A stretch of DNA of 64,000 nt from Niabella agricola (GTDB taxonomy: Bacteria; Bacteroidota; Bacteroidia; Chitinophagales; Chitinophagaceae): contig NZ_JAJHIZ010000002.1 in the NCBI RefSeq assembly GCF_021538615.1, forward strand, positions 1,054,001 to 1,118,000. The letters run 5' to 3'. The stretch's first letter is position 1; the number at the start of each line of letters is the position of its first letter. The translations under genes and the position numbers were made by a program. The notes beneath the pieces are model-generated. The model did no database searches and was not told where the DNA came from. It saw only the letters and a program-made list of their open reading frames with translations. Below are positions 47,157 through 56,894 of the stretch, piece by piece.

Positions 47157-47274
47157 AAAAACAGGGATATATTTCTTTTCTGTAAACTTTATTTTTTCTA
47201 TTGCTGAGGTGTTAGCTGTTATTGGTCTGTATATTGCTTTTTCCAGGAGTGATCTATGGTTGTTAAAACAGGCT

Positions 47275-50223
47275 TTATTTATTATAAGGCTCGGCTTTCA
47301 GCAGGTATTCCCCGTCCGGCAACAGCTTTTCATCAAAGGTGATCGTAATCCGCTTTGATTCGCCTCCAAGCAGTGTAAAGTAATTGCTATTCATTATCGC
47401 CGGCAGGATCCTCTCGCCGTCGCTTTTGCGGTATGCCTGTACCCGTATTGCAAAAGCTACGGACTTTTTCAAGTTACCAATGACCGCACTGATCGTGGCC
47501 CTTCCGTTATCCCTGGAAAGTTTTGAACTGATTTCCAGATCCGATTTGGGTAACCTGTTTAAATCCTTATAGTCATTGGGTTTATTGCCCCGCCAGTAGA
47601 AATTATCACTGATCAGTTTCCCGGCATCATCGGTTAACCGCAGTTTAATAAAATGGACAGCCGATAAACCCGTTGCCACTTTCTTAGCGCGGTATACTTC
47701 CATTTCATATAGAGAGTATCCCCATTGTGTAGCCCGCTTTACGCCCCGCATTTTTACATACCGCGCCGTTACCGGTTTAAAACGAATGGTTTCCAAACCT
47801 CCTTTTCCGTTTGTTGTGCTATATACCTCCTGCCAGCTGGAAGTGTCTACAGCCACCAACAGCCTGTATGCCTTACCATAAGCGGCTTCCCAGTTCAGCA
47901 CCACCGAAGCTATCTCGGTTGGCGCGCCCAGGTCAATACAGATCCACTCATCATCATGGTATGCGCTTGACCATCGGCTTCCCCTATTATTATCTGCAAC
48001 GCATAAGGCCGGCTCAAATACACCAGGCGACGAAGATGCGGTCACTGCTTTGCGGTAAGCCAGGTTGTCCACCGTAAAGGGAATATTGAAAAATGAAGTG
48101 GATGCATTGGACGGTGCATCCGATCTCATACTTTTTGAATATTTCTGCTGCAGACGGCCGTCCATATTATATACCTCCGCAACCGCGGTAACCTTGCGTG
48201 CATCTGCCGGTGAAGTATTCACCACATTAACGGCGTTGTCTGCAGGATTCCACTGAATGTGTACCGGCTCGCAAGCCTTTTTAACGCCCCAGTAAGCACC
48301 GTTCAGATCATAGTAATAATCATAGGTCTGCCATACAAAAGACGGGTAGGCCGACTGACTCATCCAGGTCATTACACCAGACGCATCATTCCACATATGA
48401 TGTTGCCACCCCTCATACAATGCTTTATTGGTTTCAATATTCAGCAACTGCGCTTTACGGCAAAAGTCCTCGATACCCGTTGCGGTTCCGTAACTTTCAT
48501 TAATGCTTTTCTCATACCGGTCCGGACCACCGTTGGCTGCAGACTTTCCAAAAAAATGTTTATCCCACATATCATTGCGCGGCCACCAGTCTTTTTGAGG
48601 CATGAATTTTTTAAAGCTCTCAAATGTGGTGAAAACAGCGGTCCCGATCTCCGTGCGAAATCCCCACCCGCTATTACCTCCAAAGCCTCCGGGATATTTC
48701 GTAAAATACCAATCCGGCTGAAAATTGGTCCAGGGGCCGCTTCCGGTCAAAGCGTCGCTGTGCGAATTGGCCTGATACCAGCGGTCTCCTTTGTCATAGG
48801 CGTTCACATTCTCGCGCAGCCAGCCGTTTAACGGAGGTAGCGGATAACCCTCATTATCACCGCACCAAACGGCAATGCTTGCATGGTTGCGCAGGCGCCT
48901 GATCTTTTCCACAGCGTTCCTGTTAAATGCAAAAACATCTTCCGGCAGATTGGGGTGTGAGTTCAGCCAGAAATCATCCCAAACCATGATGCCGTACTTA
49001 TCGCAGGCATCATAAAATTCTTCGTCGGTCACGGAACCGATCCAGTTGCGGATCATGTTCATGTTCATTTCTCTGTGCAGCTTTACCTTCAGGCCATATT
49101 CTTCGCCCCGGCAGCGCAACAGATATTCGCTCATGCCCCAGTTGCCTCCCTTAACAAAAACCCTTTTACCGTTAATATACAAATGAAGTACGCTTCCTGT
49201 TGTATCATACGCATATTCCCTGATCCCGAATTTTATTTCCCGGCTATCCAACACAGCACCATTCGCAACGTACTTAATGGAACAGGTGTATAAATGAGGG
49301 GCGCCATAGCCGTTGGGCCACCACAGTTTTGGGTTCTTAACCACCAATTGCTTATATGTAGCCGTATCAAAAGATGCTTCCACTTCCTTTCCGGCGGCAA
49401 TTTTAAAGTTCCGGTGCAGCTCAATATTGCCGGGCTGGATATTTATAATACACTGCCCGCTGATGTCCTTTTCGCTGCCATTACGAAGACCGGAGGATAT
49501 GGACACCACGCCCCGGTCGGCCGCCGGCACCCGGGTTCTTATCCAGGGATCCTCGATCGTAACGCCGCCGGTCACTGATAAAAACACATCGTCAGTGATA
49601 CCGGATAGCAAGCCGGGCACAGAAGGCATCCAGTCCCATCCATCGCTTGAAATATAGGTCGGGCTCTGATAATTAGGGATGGGTGTTGGTGGATAAGCCA
49701 CCAGCACGGCCAGCACATTCTTCCCACTCCGGTTCAGCAGGCGGGTTATATTAAAATGACCACGCTGCATAAATCCGTCCAGCATCCCCAGACGGTAACC
49801 ATTCAAAAACAGCTCTCCTTTCCGGTTAATACCCTCAAAATTCAGCCATACATTTTCACTGTTGGAGAAAGACGGAGTATTGAATACCGCGCGGTACCAA
49901 AAATTCCGGTTATATTTATGCTTGTCTACCTGGTAAATATTGTCGCCAAAGTTGGGATCCTTTTCTATTCCGGCTTCTACATAAGAGGTAAAGACCGTAC
50001 CAGGCACTACGGCCTTTATCCAGTTCTCAGCAGGGTAGTTTTCAGAGAAGATCTTAATACTGTCCCGGCCAACTTCGTCCTGTGACCGCAGCTTCCAAGA
50101 GCCGGTACCGGCACTACTGTTTAAGGAAATTACCCGCTGGGCGGCTACATTTCCTGCAATAAAAACGCAACAAAATATGAGTACAATTCTTAACATCCTT
50201 ATCCAGGTTTGCATAATAGTCAC
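47275..50223 (-). CDS. GH2 family hydrolase with F5/8-type (discoidin) domain
   Basis: 982 residues with a signal peptide (FIAGNVAAQ). The N-terminal sugar-binding region (NRNFWYRAVFNTP, WLNFEGINRKGELFLNGYRLG), Ig-like domain and TIM barrel (GGNWGMSEYLLRCRGEEY, MNMIRNWIGSVTDEEFYDAC) match the exo-beta-glucosaminidase/beta-mannosidase branch. Acid/base is Glu458 in WCGDNEGYP; the nucleophile is probably Glu525 in RTEIGTA. An F5/8 type C carbohydrate-binding domain (about 716-845, RWSSAYHDDEWICIDLGAP) is inserted near the C-terminus, and further beta domains follow. It precedes the symporter gene by 118 bases on the same strand. With the alpha-mannosidases around it, a beta-mannosidase or N-glycan-core role is plausible but not shown. 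Confidence 0.9.
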   Translation of the reverse strand: MTIMQTWIRMLRIVLIFCCVFIAGNVAAQRVISLNSSAGTGSWKLRSQDEVGRDSIKIFSENYPAENWIKAVVPGTVFTSYVEAGIEKDPNFGDNIYQVDKHKYNRNFWYRAVFNTPSFSNSENVWLNFEGINRKGELFLNGYRLGMLDGFMQRGHFNITRLLNRSGKNVLAVLVAYPPTPIPNYQSPTYISSDGWDWMPSVPGLLSGITDDVFLSVTGGVTIEDPWIRTRVPAADRGVVSISSGLRNGSEKDISGQCIINIQPGNIELHRNFKIAAGKEVEASFDTATYKQLVVKNPKLWWPNGYGAPHLYTCSIKYVANGAVLDSREIKFGIREYAYDTTGSVLHLYINGKRVFVKGGNWGMSEYLLRCRGEEYGLKVKLHREMNMNMIRNWIGSVTDEEFYDACDKYGIMVWDDFWLNSHPNLPEDVFAFNRNAVEKIRRLRNHASIAVWCGDNEGYPLPPLNGWLRENVNAYDKGDRWYQANSHSDALTGSGPWTNFQPDWYFTKYPGGFGGNSGWGFRTEIGTAVFTTFESFKKFMPQKDWWPRNDMWDKHFFGKSAANGGPDRYEKSINESYGTATGIEDFCRKAQLLNIETNKALYEGWQHHMWNDASGVMTWMSQSAYPSFVWQTYDYYYDLNGAYWGVKKACEPVHIQWNPADNAVNVVNTSPADARKVTAVAEVYNMDGRLQQKYSKSMRSDAPSNASTSFFNIPFTVDNLAYRKAVTASSSPGVFEPALCVADNNRGSRWSSAYHDDEWICIDLGAPTEIASVVLNWEAAYGKAYRLLVAVDTSSWQEVYSTTNGKGGLETIRFKPVTARYVKMRGVKRATQWGYSLYEMEVYRAKKVATGLSAVHFIKLRLTDDAGKLISDNFYWRGNKPNDYKDLNRLPKSDLEISSKLSRDNGRATISAVIGNLKKSVAFAIRVQAYRKSDGERILPAIMNSNYFTLLGGESKRITITFDEKLLPDGEYLLKAEPYNK

Positions 50224-50298
50224 CCCAACAAATATTTACCCCAACCGTTATAGAGGAAAATGTTGGTAAAGGGTACTAAATAAACAACAGCTATCCGA

Positions 50299-52887
50299 TT
50301 GGAACGCTGCCTGGTCACTAAAATCGTTGATATTTTGAGGTATATATTGAAGTGTGCATTGGTTGTTTTAGCGGGTTTACTAACCGCACAAAAGATCAGC
50401 GCCCAAACCAGTTATTTTGTAGACGGCTACCACGGAGGGATTTACGGTCATTACCCCCTCTGGGTCACTAAATTTATTGCAGACAATGCAGACCGGGAAA
50501 AAGACTGGCGGTTAAACCTGGAGATCGAGCCGGAAACCTGGGACACAGTGGCAGAGAAAGACCCGGAAAACTATGAACGTATAAAGAGGATCATTAATGA
50601 TGCTTCGCAAAACGGAATTGCCGAATATGTAAACCCCACATACGCGCAAAGCTACTTTTTTAACAGCTCCATCGAAAGTACCATCCGCCAGTTTCAATAT
50701 GGCGTCGAAAAGCTGCGGCAACATTTCCCTTTAATCACTTTCACTACCTATGCTTCTGAAGAACCGTGTTTTACTTCAGCATTGCCCCAGGTATTAAAAT
50801 CGTTCGGTATTCGATATGCTTCATTAAAAAACCCCAATACCTGCTGGGGTGGTTATGTAAGAGCGTATGGCGGGGAGTCGTTGAACTGGCTGGGGCCGGA
50901 TGGTTCATCGATCCTCACCGTTCCAAGATACGGTTCTGAAGCCCTGGCAAAAAATTCGACCTGGCAAACAACAGCCTGGAATCATTCCCGGGAATTTGTA
51001 GCTGCTGCCCGGGAACAGGGCATTACGTACCCGGTAGGAATGTGCCTGCAAGACGCGGGATGGAGCAACGGTCCCTGGCTCGGTCATCACAAACCGGCAT
51101 CCACCCGTTATACTACCTGGCGTAGTTATTTTAACCTGATCGCACAAAACCCAACCAGAGAGCACTGGCGCCTGAGCCAAGAAGACATACAGGTAAGCCT
51201 GGTTTGGGGCGCACAGGTTGTGCAGCGTATTGCGCAACAGGTACGGGCCGCCGAAAATAAATTAACGGCAGCTGAAAAACTGGCGGCCCTGGCCACTTTA
51301 TACAAAGGTGCTCCCTATCCTCAGAAGGAACTGAACAGTGCCTGGAAAAACATCCTGTTGGCACAGCACCACGACTGCTGGATTGTGCCCTACAACCGGA
51401 TGAACGATAAAACCTGGGCAGAGCATGTAAAAGAATGGACCGGTCTTGCAGGCGCTATTGCTCAAAATATCATACAACAGTCTGTAAAAAAAATGGCGGC
51501 CGCCGCCAAACGAAACGTTAACCGTATCCGGATAGATAACCCCACCTCGTTCAACAGGGATGAAGTGGTTGCTGTAAGCCTTCCAAACCCGCCCGGCAGT
51601 CCGTTTGCCATTGAAAGCAATGGTAACAAGATCCCCTTCCAGATGATAAATCAAGATGGCGCTGGCAGCAAGCTCCTTTTTAAAGCCTCCGTTCCCGCAT
51701 TCGGCAGCAGCATTTATTCTATAGTTGCTGCTAAAAAAAAGACAGCGCCGGAGGGAGCATTCATTAGCCGTACACAGAACGGCGATTACCGCATGGAAAC
51801 GGATCTGTACCAGCTGACGATCGATGCAAAGCGGGGAACTATAAGACAACTGATCGCAAAGCAACTCAATCACAAAAACTTTATTGCAGAAAAAGATACC
51901 GGGTTTAATGCCCTGCGCGGCTTCTTTTATGATGACAACAAATTTGTCTGCAGCACGGAGGAAAAGCCGGTAGTTACCATACTCGAAAACGGCCCTGTTC
52001 AGATCCGGCTCCGGATCGCGGGCACCATCAATCATAACCGCTTTTTCCAGACCCTGCAATTACAGCAGGGCGAAAAAAAGATCGATCTTACATTACATAT
52101 CGACTATAAAAAAAGAGCAGGTATTGGCGACAATTATAAACAATACGGCGGTTATACCGCAGAGGAAAAACGCAAAGCCTTTTATAATGACACCTGCAAA
52201 CTGCTGGTGCCTTTTCCATTAAACCTTGAGCATCAAAAGCTCACTAAAGATGCCCCGCTCGATGTTACCGAAAGCAAGCTATCCGGCACCTTTTATAACA
52301 GGTGGGATGACATAAAAAACAATATCATTTTTAACTGGGTTGATATTACAGATACCATCAGCAATTATGGAATGGCGCTATTCTCCGATCATGTAACCAG
52401 CTACTCATACGGGCAAAACTTTCCACTGTCGCTTACCGTTCAGTATATTGGTGTTGGTTTATGGGGAAGAAAGTATACGGTGAACGGTCCTACCGAAATG
52501 CGCTACGCGTTGCTACCGCACCAGGGCAACTGGCAAAACGCGCAGCTGAACAGGGAAACCGTATTATGGAACGAGCCGTTGATCGCTCATACCGGCTATA
52601 CGCAACGCATTAACGCCCCGTTCATTAAACACCTGGATCCGGGGCTTGAAGTAACGGCATTATACTATAAAGGTGCAGACCTGTACTTCAGAATCACAAA
52701 TACCGGCTCCTACAAAAACAGCCATCGCGTATTGCTGAACTGCCGTGCCCGCCGCCTGGATTTTGTTGAACTCGACGACAAAAGCACATCTTCACTCAGT
52801 ACCGACCCGACAACGCCGGTTTCTTTTAATTGCACGATTCCCCTGTTCGGGTTTAAAACGATCCGGTTAACAGAAGCAAGACCTTAA
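50299..52887 (+). CDS. GH38-like alpha-mannosidase
   Basis: 862 residues from TTG 50299; an internal TTG near 50347 would sit closer to the signal peptide (VLAGLLTAQKISAQ). GH38-like features are FVDGYHGGIYGHYPLWVTKF and LEIEPETWD at the start, LPQVLKSFGIRYAS and LLAQHHDCW, the metal-binding His-His-Asp motif. The usual PDSFG nucleophile region reads ASEEPCFTSALP, so the nucleophile is uncertain and this belongs to a divergent branch. GH38 enzymes are zinc-dependent retaining alpha-mannosidases. It is divergent from GH2 (75 bases between starts) and is followed after 10 bases by the GH78-type gene. Confidence 0.8.
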   Translation: MERCLVTKIVDILRYILKCALVVLAGLLTAQKISAQTSYFVDGYHGGIYGHYPLWVTKFIADNADREKDWRLNLEIEPETWDTVAEKDPENYERIKRIINDASQNGIAEYVNPTYAQSYFFNSSIESTIRQFQYGVEKLRQHFPLITFTTYASEEPCFTSALPQVLKSFGIRYASLKNPNTCWGGYVRAYGGESLNWLGPDGSSILTVPRYGSEALAKNSTWQTTAWNHSREFVAAAREQGITYPVGMCLQDAGWSNGPWLGHHKPASTRYTTWRSYFNLIAQNPTREHWRLSQEDIQVSLVWGAQVVQRIAQQVRAAENKLTAAEKLAALATLYKGAPYPQKELNSAWKNILLAQHHDCWIVPYNRMNDKTWAEHVKEWTGLAGAIAQNIIQQSVKKMAAAAKRNVNRIRIDNPTSFNRDEVVAVSLPNPPGSPFAIESNGNKIPFQMINQDGAGSKLLFKASVPAFGSSIYSIVAAKKKTAPEGAFISRTQNGDYRMETDLYQLTIDAKRGTIRQLIAKQLNHKNFIAEKDTGFNALRGFFYDDNKFVCSTEEKPVVTILENGPVQIRLRIAGTINHNRFFQTLQLQQGEKKIDLTLHIDYKKRAGIGDNYKQYGGYTAEEKRKAFYNDTCKLLVPFPLNLEHQKLTKDAPLDVTESKLSGTFYNRWDDIKNNIIFNWVDITDTISNYGMALFSDHVTSYSYGQNFPLSLTVQYIGVGLWGRKYTVNGPTEMRYALLPHQGNWQNAQLNRETVLWNEPLIAHTGYTQRINAPFIKHLDPGLEVTALYYKGADLYFRITNTGSYKNSHRVLLNCRARRLDFVELDDKSTSSLSTDPTTPVSFNCTIPLFGFKTIRLTEARP

Positions 52888-52897
52888 AAAATAGTAT

Positions 52898-55267
52898 ATG
52901 AAAACTAACAAACCGCTTTACCTGGTGATCCCTTTGTTATTATGTATCCTGAATACAGGATGGGCACAGGTAGCGCCGTCACAGCAGCCCTGGAATGCCC
53001 GGTGGATCGCCGCCGGCAATGACGATGGTACGCAATACGGAGTGTATTATTTTCGAAAAGCCGTAATCCTCGATAAACGCCCCGGCTCTTTTATCGTGCA
53101 CCTCTCGGCAGATAATCAGTATAAATTGTACGTAAATGATACGCTGGTTTCTGCCGGACCGGCAAGAGGTGATTTGTCTAATTGGTATTATGAAACCATT
53201 GATCTTGCTCCCTATCTGAAAACAGGTAAAAACATCATTGCAGCAATGGTATATAACGAAGCCCAGTTCCGGCCTGAAGCACAGGTAACGTTAAGAACCG
53301 CTTTTATACTACAGGGACATACCCGTACCGAGGAGCTGCTGAACACCGATAAAACCTGGAAGTGTACCCGGGACGCAGCGTTTACGCCAATACCAGGATA
53401 TTATTTTGCAGCCAGTAAAGGGCAGCTGGTAGATATGAATAAGGTGATCAGTGGATGGACGAAGATTCAATACGACGACCATAGCTGGAATTTTGCTTCA
53501 GAGCTTTTTGAGGGAAAACTCAAAGGGCACTCCGACGGATTTGCCTGGATGCTGATCCCGTCTGACATTCCTCCGCGGGAAAGGAGCTACCAAAGAATCC
53601 CGGAATTAAGAACCGTTCAGGGCTTAAGAGCCTCAAATAAGTTTCCGTCTGTCAAAAGCGACCAGGTGATCCCCGCCCACAGTACGGCCGTTCTCCTGCT
53701 CGATCAGTCCTTCCTGACCAATGCCTATCTTACCCTGGTATTCAGCGGCGGAAAAAACGCCGGTATTTCCATCGGCTATGCCGAATCGTTATTCGATAAT
53801 ATTACAAAGAATGGTATGCGCAAGAGCAACCGGAACGAAGTTGCAGGAAAAGATTTTTCGGGCAGAACGGACAGCATTCTCTCCAATGGAACCAGCGGGC
53901 AAACATTCACTTCTCTTAATTTCAGGACCTTCCGGTATATACAACTACGGGTCAGAACAGAAGGCGATCCACTTGTTATCAATGATATTTACGGGGTGTT
54001 TACCGGCTATCCGTTTCAACAAACAGCCACCTTCCGCAGCAGGAATAATGATTTTAAACAGCTACTGGACATTGGATGGAGAACCTGCCGTTTAAATGCC
54101 TATGATACCTATACGGATTGCCCCTATTATGAGCAGTTACAATACATCGGCGATACCCGTATCCAGGCAATGGTATCCTACTACTATAGCGGAGATGACC
54201 GCCTGGCACGGCATGCGCTGAACCTGATCGATAATTCCCGCTTACCGGAGGGTATCACACTCAGCCGTTATCCTACCCACAGCGCCCAGATCATTTCTAC
54301 GTTTTCACTTTGGTATATCGGCATGCTTCATGATTATTGGTATTACCGGAATGACAGTTCTTTTGTTAAAAACAAACTTGCCGGCACCAGGGCCATCCTC
54401 GATTTTTTTACCAGGTATCAGGGAGCAGACGGGTCACTATCCAATACTCCTTACTGGACATTTGTGGACTGGGCCAGCGGCAAGGACTGGTTTGTGGGCG
54501 CACCGCCCAGGGGTGATGACGGCAGCTCTGCGATCATTGACATGCAACTTCTGTGGGCTTATCAATGGGCCATGCAAATGGAAGCGCAGCTGGGGATCAG
54601 CTATTATGCAGACCTATATCAGAAAAAAGCCCGTCAATTGAAGGCCACTATTAAAGCCCGGTACTGGGATGCAGGCAAAGGGCTGTTTGCAGATACAAAA
54701 GACAAAAAACATTTCTCGCAACATGCAAACGCTCTGGCCATATTAACCGGCATCCCAGAAAAAAAAGATATTCCGTCCATATGCGACCAGCTGTTGCACA
54801 ATGACGTCCTCACCCAATGTACCATCTATTTCAAATATTACCTCCATATGGCGCTGGTAAAAGGCGGACGGGGCGATGACTACCTGAACTGGTTAGATGT
54901 CTGGTATAATAATGTAAAAATGGGACTTACCACCTGGGCAGAGGTATCTGACCTCTATACAACCCGATCAGATTGTCATGCCTGGGGCAGCAGTCCTAAT
55001 ATTGAGTTCTTTAGAACAATCCTTGGGATAGACAGCGACAGCCCCGGTTTCAATAAAATAAAGATACGGCCGCATCTGGGCAACCTGAAAGATGCCAGCG
55101 GCGAGATACCACATCCCAAAGGAAAAATAAGTGCATCTTATCAATTAGACGGCAACAGGTGGATGATTCATATCACCATTCCTCCCGGCACCTCCGGCGC
55201 CCTGATCTGGAACGGAAAAACCTATGTATTAGATAGGGAAAGGACTCAATTACAGCTGAGTAAATAA
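52898..55267 (+). CDS. Alpha-L-rhamnosidase family (GH78-type) protein
   Basis: 789 residues, signal peptide (LLCILNTGWAQ). The N-terminal beta-sandwich contains WNARWIAAGNDDG, FRKAVILDKRPGSF and YKLYVNDTLVSAGPARGDLS; the (alpha/alpha)6 barrel has DTYTDCPYYEQLQYIGDTRI and TWAEVSDLYTTRSDCHAWGSSP; a C-terminal beta domain ends IPPGTSGALIWNG. The standard GH78 DCPQRDER-GW box is replaced by DCPYYEQLQYIG, as in rhamnosidase-related proteins of unproven specificity. In an operon with the GH38-like gene (10-base gap). Confidence 0.85.
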   Translation: MKTNKPLYLVIPLLLCILNTGWAQVAPSQQPWNARWIAAGNDDGTQYGVYYFRKAVILDKRPGSFIVHLSADNQYKLYVNDTLVSAGPARGDLSNWYYETIDLAPYLKTGKNIIAAMVYNEAQFRPEAQVTLRTAFILQGHTRTEELLNTDKTWKCTRDAAFTPIPGYYFAASKGQLVDMNKVISGWTKIQYDDHSWNFASELFEGKLKGHSDGFAWMLIPSDIPPRERSYQRIPELRTVQGLRASNKFPSVKSDQVIPAHSTAVLLLDQSFLTNAYLTLVFSGGKNAGISIGYAESLFDNITKNGMRKSNRNEVAGKDFSGRTDSILSNGTSGQTFTSLNFRTFRYIQLRVRTEGDPLVINDIYGVFTGYPFQQTATFRSRNNDFKQLLDIGWRTCRLNAYDTYTDCPYYEQLQYIGDTRIQAMVSYYYSGDDRLARHALNLIDNSRLPEGITLSRYPTHSAQIISTFSLWYIGMLHDYWYYRNDSSFVKNKLAGTRAILDFFTRYQGADGSLSNTPYWTFVDWASGKDWFVGAPPRGDDGSSAIIDMQLLWAYQWAMQMEAQLGISYYADLYQKKARQLKATIKARYWDAGKGLFADTKDKKHFSQHANALAILTGIPEKKDIPSICDQLLHNDVLTQCTIYFKYYLHMALVKGGRGDDYLNWLDVWYNNVKMGLTTWAEVSDLYTTRSDCHAWGSSPNIEFFRTILGIDSDSPGFNKIKIRPHLGNLKDASGEIPHPKGKISASYQLDGNRWMIHITIPPGTSGALIWNGKTYVLDRERTQLQLSK

Positions 55268-55593
55268 AGCAGGTCGTAAGAAACCCAGCTGGTCGCTTCC
55301 CTTCTATCAAACGTATAAGGGATCAGGGAACGTGATCAACCCTGGAAAACCGCAGAGCCGTATTTTAAACTGAAAGGGGCACGCAATCCTTATGAAACAG
55401 CCGATATAAGCACAGCGCTCCGGTTTCATAGGCCTGAGGGGCTATGCCTGTTGTTCCTCAATGCCTTTTCAGCCGGGGTTAGCTTTCGCACCCAATTATT
55501 GCTATAGGGTTTAAAAACATTTTTCCGAAAAAAATCTGTAATCGAAATTTTGCGATCCATAGTAGCTAAAATAGACAGACACTTCTTTTCAAT
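55268..55593. other. Intergenic region with a possible gene remnant
   Basis: No intact gene. One plus-strand frame (about 55318-55507) stays open and reads KLKGARNPYETADISTALRF, then LFLNAFSAGVSFRTQ, with no start codon; it could be the tail of a lost gene. It leads directly into the right repeat copy. Confidence 0.3.
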
Positions 55594-55850
55594 TTGTTGC
55601 ACAAAAAACTTATATCTGTGCGGACAGGAAATAAGCGTTAAGAAGTGATAAAAATTGGCTGAAACGCAGTCCTGACATATATTTGACACATGTTACTTAT
55701 AACGAATTTATAGTCCGAAGATTGAGAATTCAGTCTCGGGCACATTTTGAAGGTTGCAAGTATATACTTGCAACTTTTTTTATTATTACGTATGCCCCGA
55801 GAAGTGCCACTTGCTGCCCCCATTTACGACACATAAATGATACACAGAAT
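55594..55850 (+). repeat. Right copy of the ~255 bp dispersed direct repeat
   Basis: Same orientation as 3329-3583. It keeps the TTGTTGCACAAAAAACTTA opening, the AGTCTCGGGCACATTT block, the palindrome and the CTGCCCCCATTTACGACACA block. Similarity resumes after an 11-base insertion (TTTTCTGGAT..., to about 55890) but the recombinase body found beside the left copy is absent here. It sits at the right end of the saccharolytic region. Confidence 0.85.
55753..55783 (+). terminator. Palindromic terminator-like hairpin inside the right repeat
   Basis: A perfect 22-base palindrome at 55753-55774 (arm GTTGCAAGTAT) followed by a T run on the plus strand; the counterpart of 3483-3510. Confidence 0.6.
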
Positions 55851-56199
55851 GACAGACCAAGTTTTCTGGATGCCAGCAGTTCAAAGGGCATTAAATACCA
55901 AGCTCAAATATGATCAATTACAACTTCATCTAATCACACAAGGATTCCATCTTCCGAACCACCCCTTACATTAATTAAAAAAAATGAGGATTGATTTGCG
56001 ATTTAAGAGAGGCGATCTATGCGGAAAACTTTCGCTTGTTGCGGTTTTATTTCAACCGCATTGGAAAACAGGATATAATTTCCCGGCACAGCTTCTTCAA
56101 ATTCTTTCAGGAGTTAAAAGTAACCCGGCAGGTATTACACCGCAAGCCCAGATATCCGTCCCGTCTTTCACCGGATAACGTTGCCCGACTTTGCCAAAC
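55851..56199. other. Intergenic region right of the repeat
   Basis: Two weak plus-strand frames: ATG 55849 (41 residues, TDQVFWMPAVQRALNTKLKY) and ATG 55991 (74 residues, LREAIYAENFRLLRFYFNRI), the second running 16 bases into the 3' end of the convergent response regulator. Neither is recognised. They may be remnants of whatever was attached to the repeat. Confidence 0.35.
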
Positions 56200-56814
56200 C
56201 TACACCATTCCCTGACGAACGGCCTTACTGATAAGGATGGCGGTGTTCTTTGCATCAAATTTTTCAAGAAGGCTTTTACGGTGGGTATTTACGGTGGGAA
56301 CACTGATAAAAAGTTGCTCCGCTATTTCCGCATTGGTAAGTCCTCTGGCTATTAGCAGCAATACCTCCTTTTCGCGTCTTGTGATCGCAGGAAGGGCCTG
56401 GCCGGTTTCTTTTAATGAGGCTACGGCCTCCAGGCTAAAGTAAGTTTTGCCCGCCATCACTATCTGAATCGCTTCGAGCAGCTCTTCCTTATCGGCGTTC
56501 TTTAAAAGGTAACCGGAAGCGCCATTATCCATCATATTTCGGATGACCGCCTGTTGGTTGAACGTGCTGAGCCCCAGTACAAACACAGCCGGAAACAACC
56601 GCTTTACTTCTTTGCACAAATCGGTGCCGCTCTGGTCAGGCAAATTGATATCCATAAGCAATACATCCGGTTGTTGCTGTTTCAAAAAGACCAGGCAGGA
56701 GGCGGCACTGTTGGCGTGCCCCATCCAATCAATATCTTTTTCATGCTGCAACAACGAACGGATGCCTTCGATCACCATATAATGGTCATCCACTATAAAT
56801 ACGCTTGCTTTCAT
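56200..56814 (-). CDS. NarL/FixJ-family response regulator
   Basis: 204 residues from ATG 56814. Receiver: VFIVDDHYMVIEGIRSLL, phospho-acceptor Asp55 in VLLMDINLPDQSG, LSTFNQQAVIRNMMDNGASG. C-terminal LuxR-type helix-turn-helix (about 140-200): TRREKEVLLLIARGLTNAEI, AEQLFISVPTVNTHRKSLLEKF. An upstream in-frame ATG at 56895 overlaps the kinase stop as ATGA and would allow translational coupling, but would add 27 residues not typical of the family. Partner of the upstream kinase. Possible targets are the adjacent genes that share the TCATC-T-GATGATT element. Confidence 0.93.
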   Translation of the reverse strand: MKASVFIVDDHYMVIEGIRSLLQHEKDIDWMGHANSAASCLVFLKQQQPDVLLMDINLPDQSGTDLCKEVKRLFPAVFVLGLSTFNQQAVIRNMMDNGASGYLLKNADKEELLEAIQIVMAGKTYFSLEAVASLKETGQALPAITRREKEVLLLIARGLTNAEIAEQLFISVPTVNTHRKSLLEKFDAKNTAILISKAVRQGMV

Positions 56815-56894
56815 TTTCTTGCTCAAAGTTACCTGCATTCTATATACCCGGAACAAATTACAGACACTAAAAACTACGACACTGGTCACCCGCA

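Noticed and set aside
48259..48831. 190-residue plus-strand frame
   Set aside because: Antisense shadow inside the GH2 gene.
51298..52059. 253-residue minus-strand frame
   Set aside because: Antisense shadow inside the GH38-like gene, which has clear protein motifs on the other strand.
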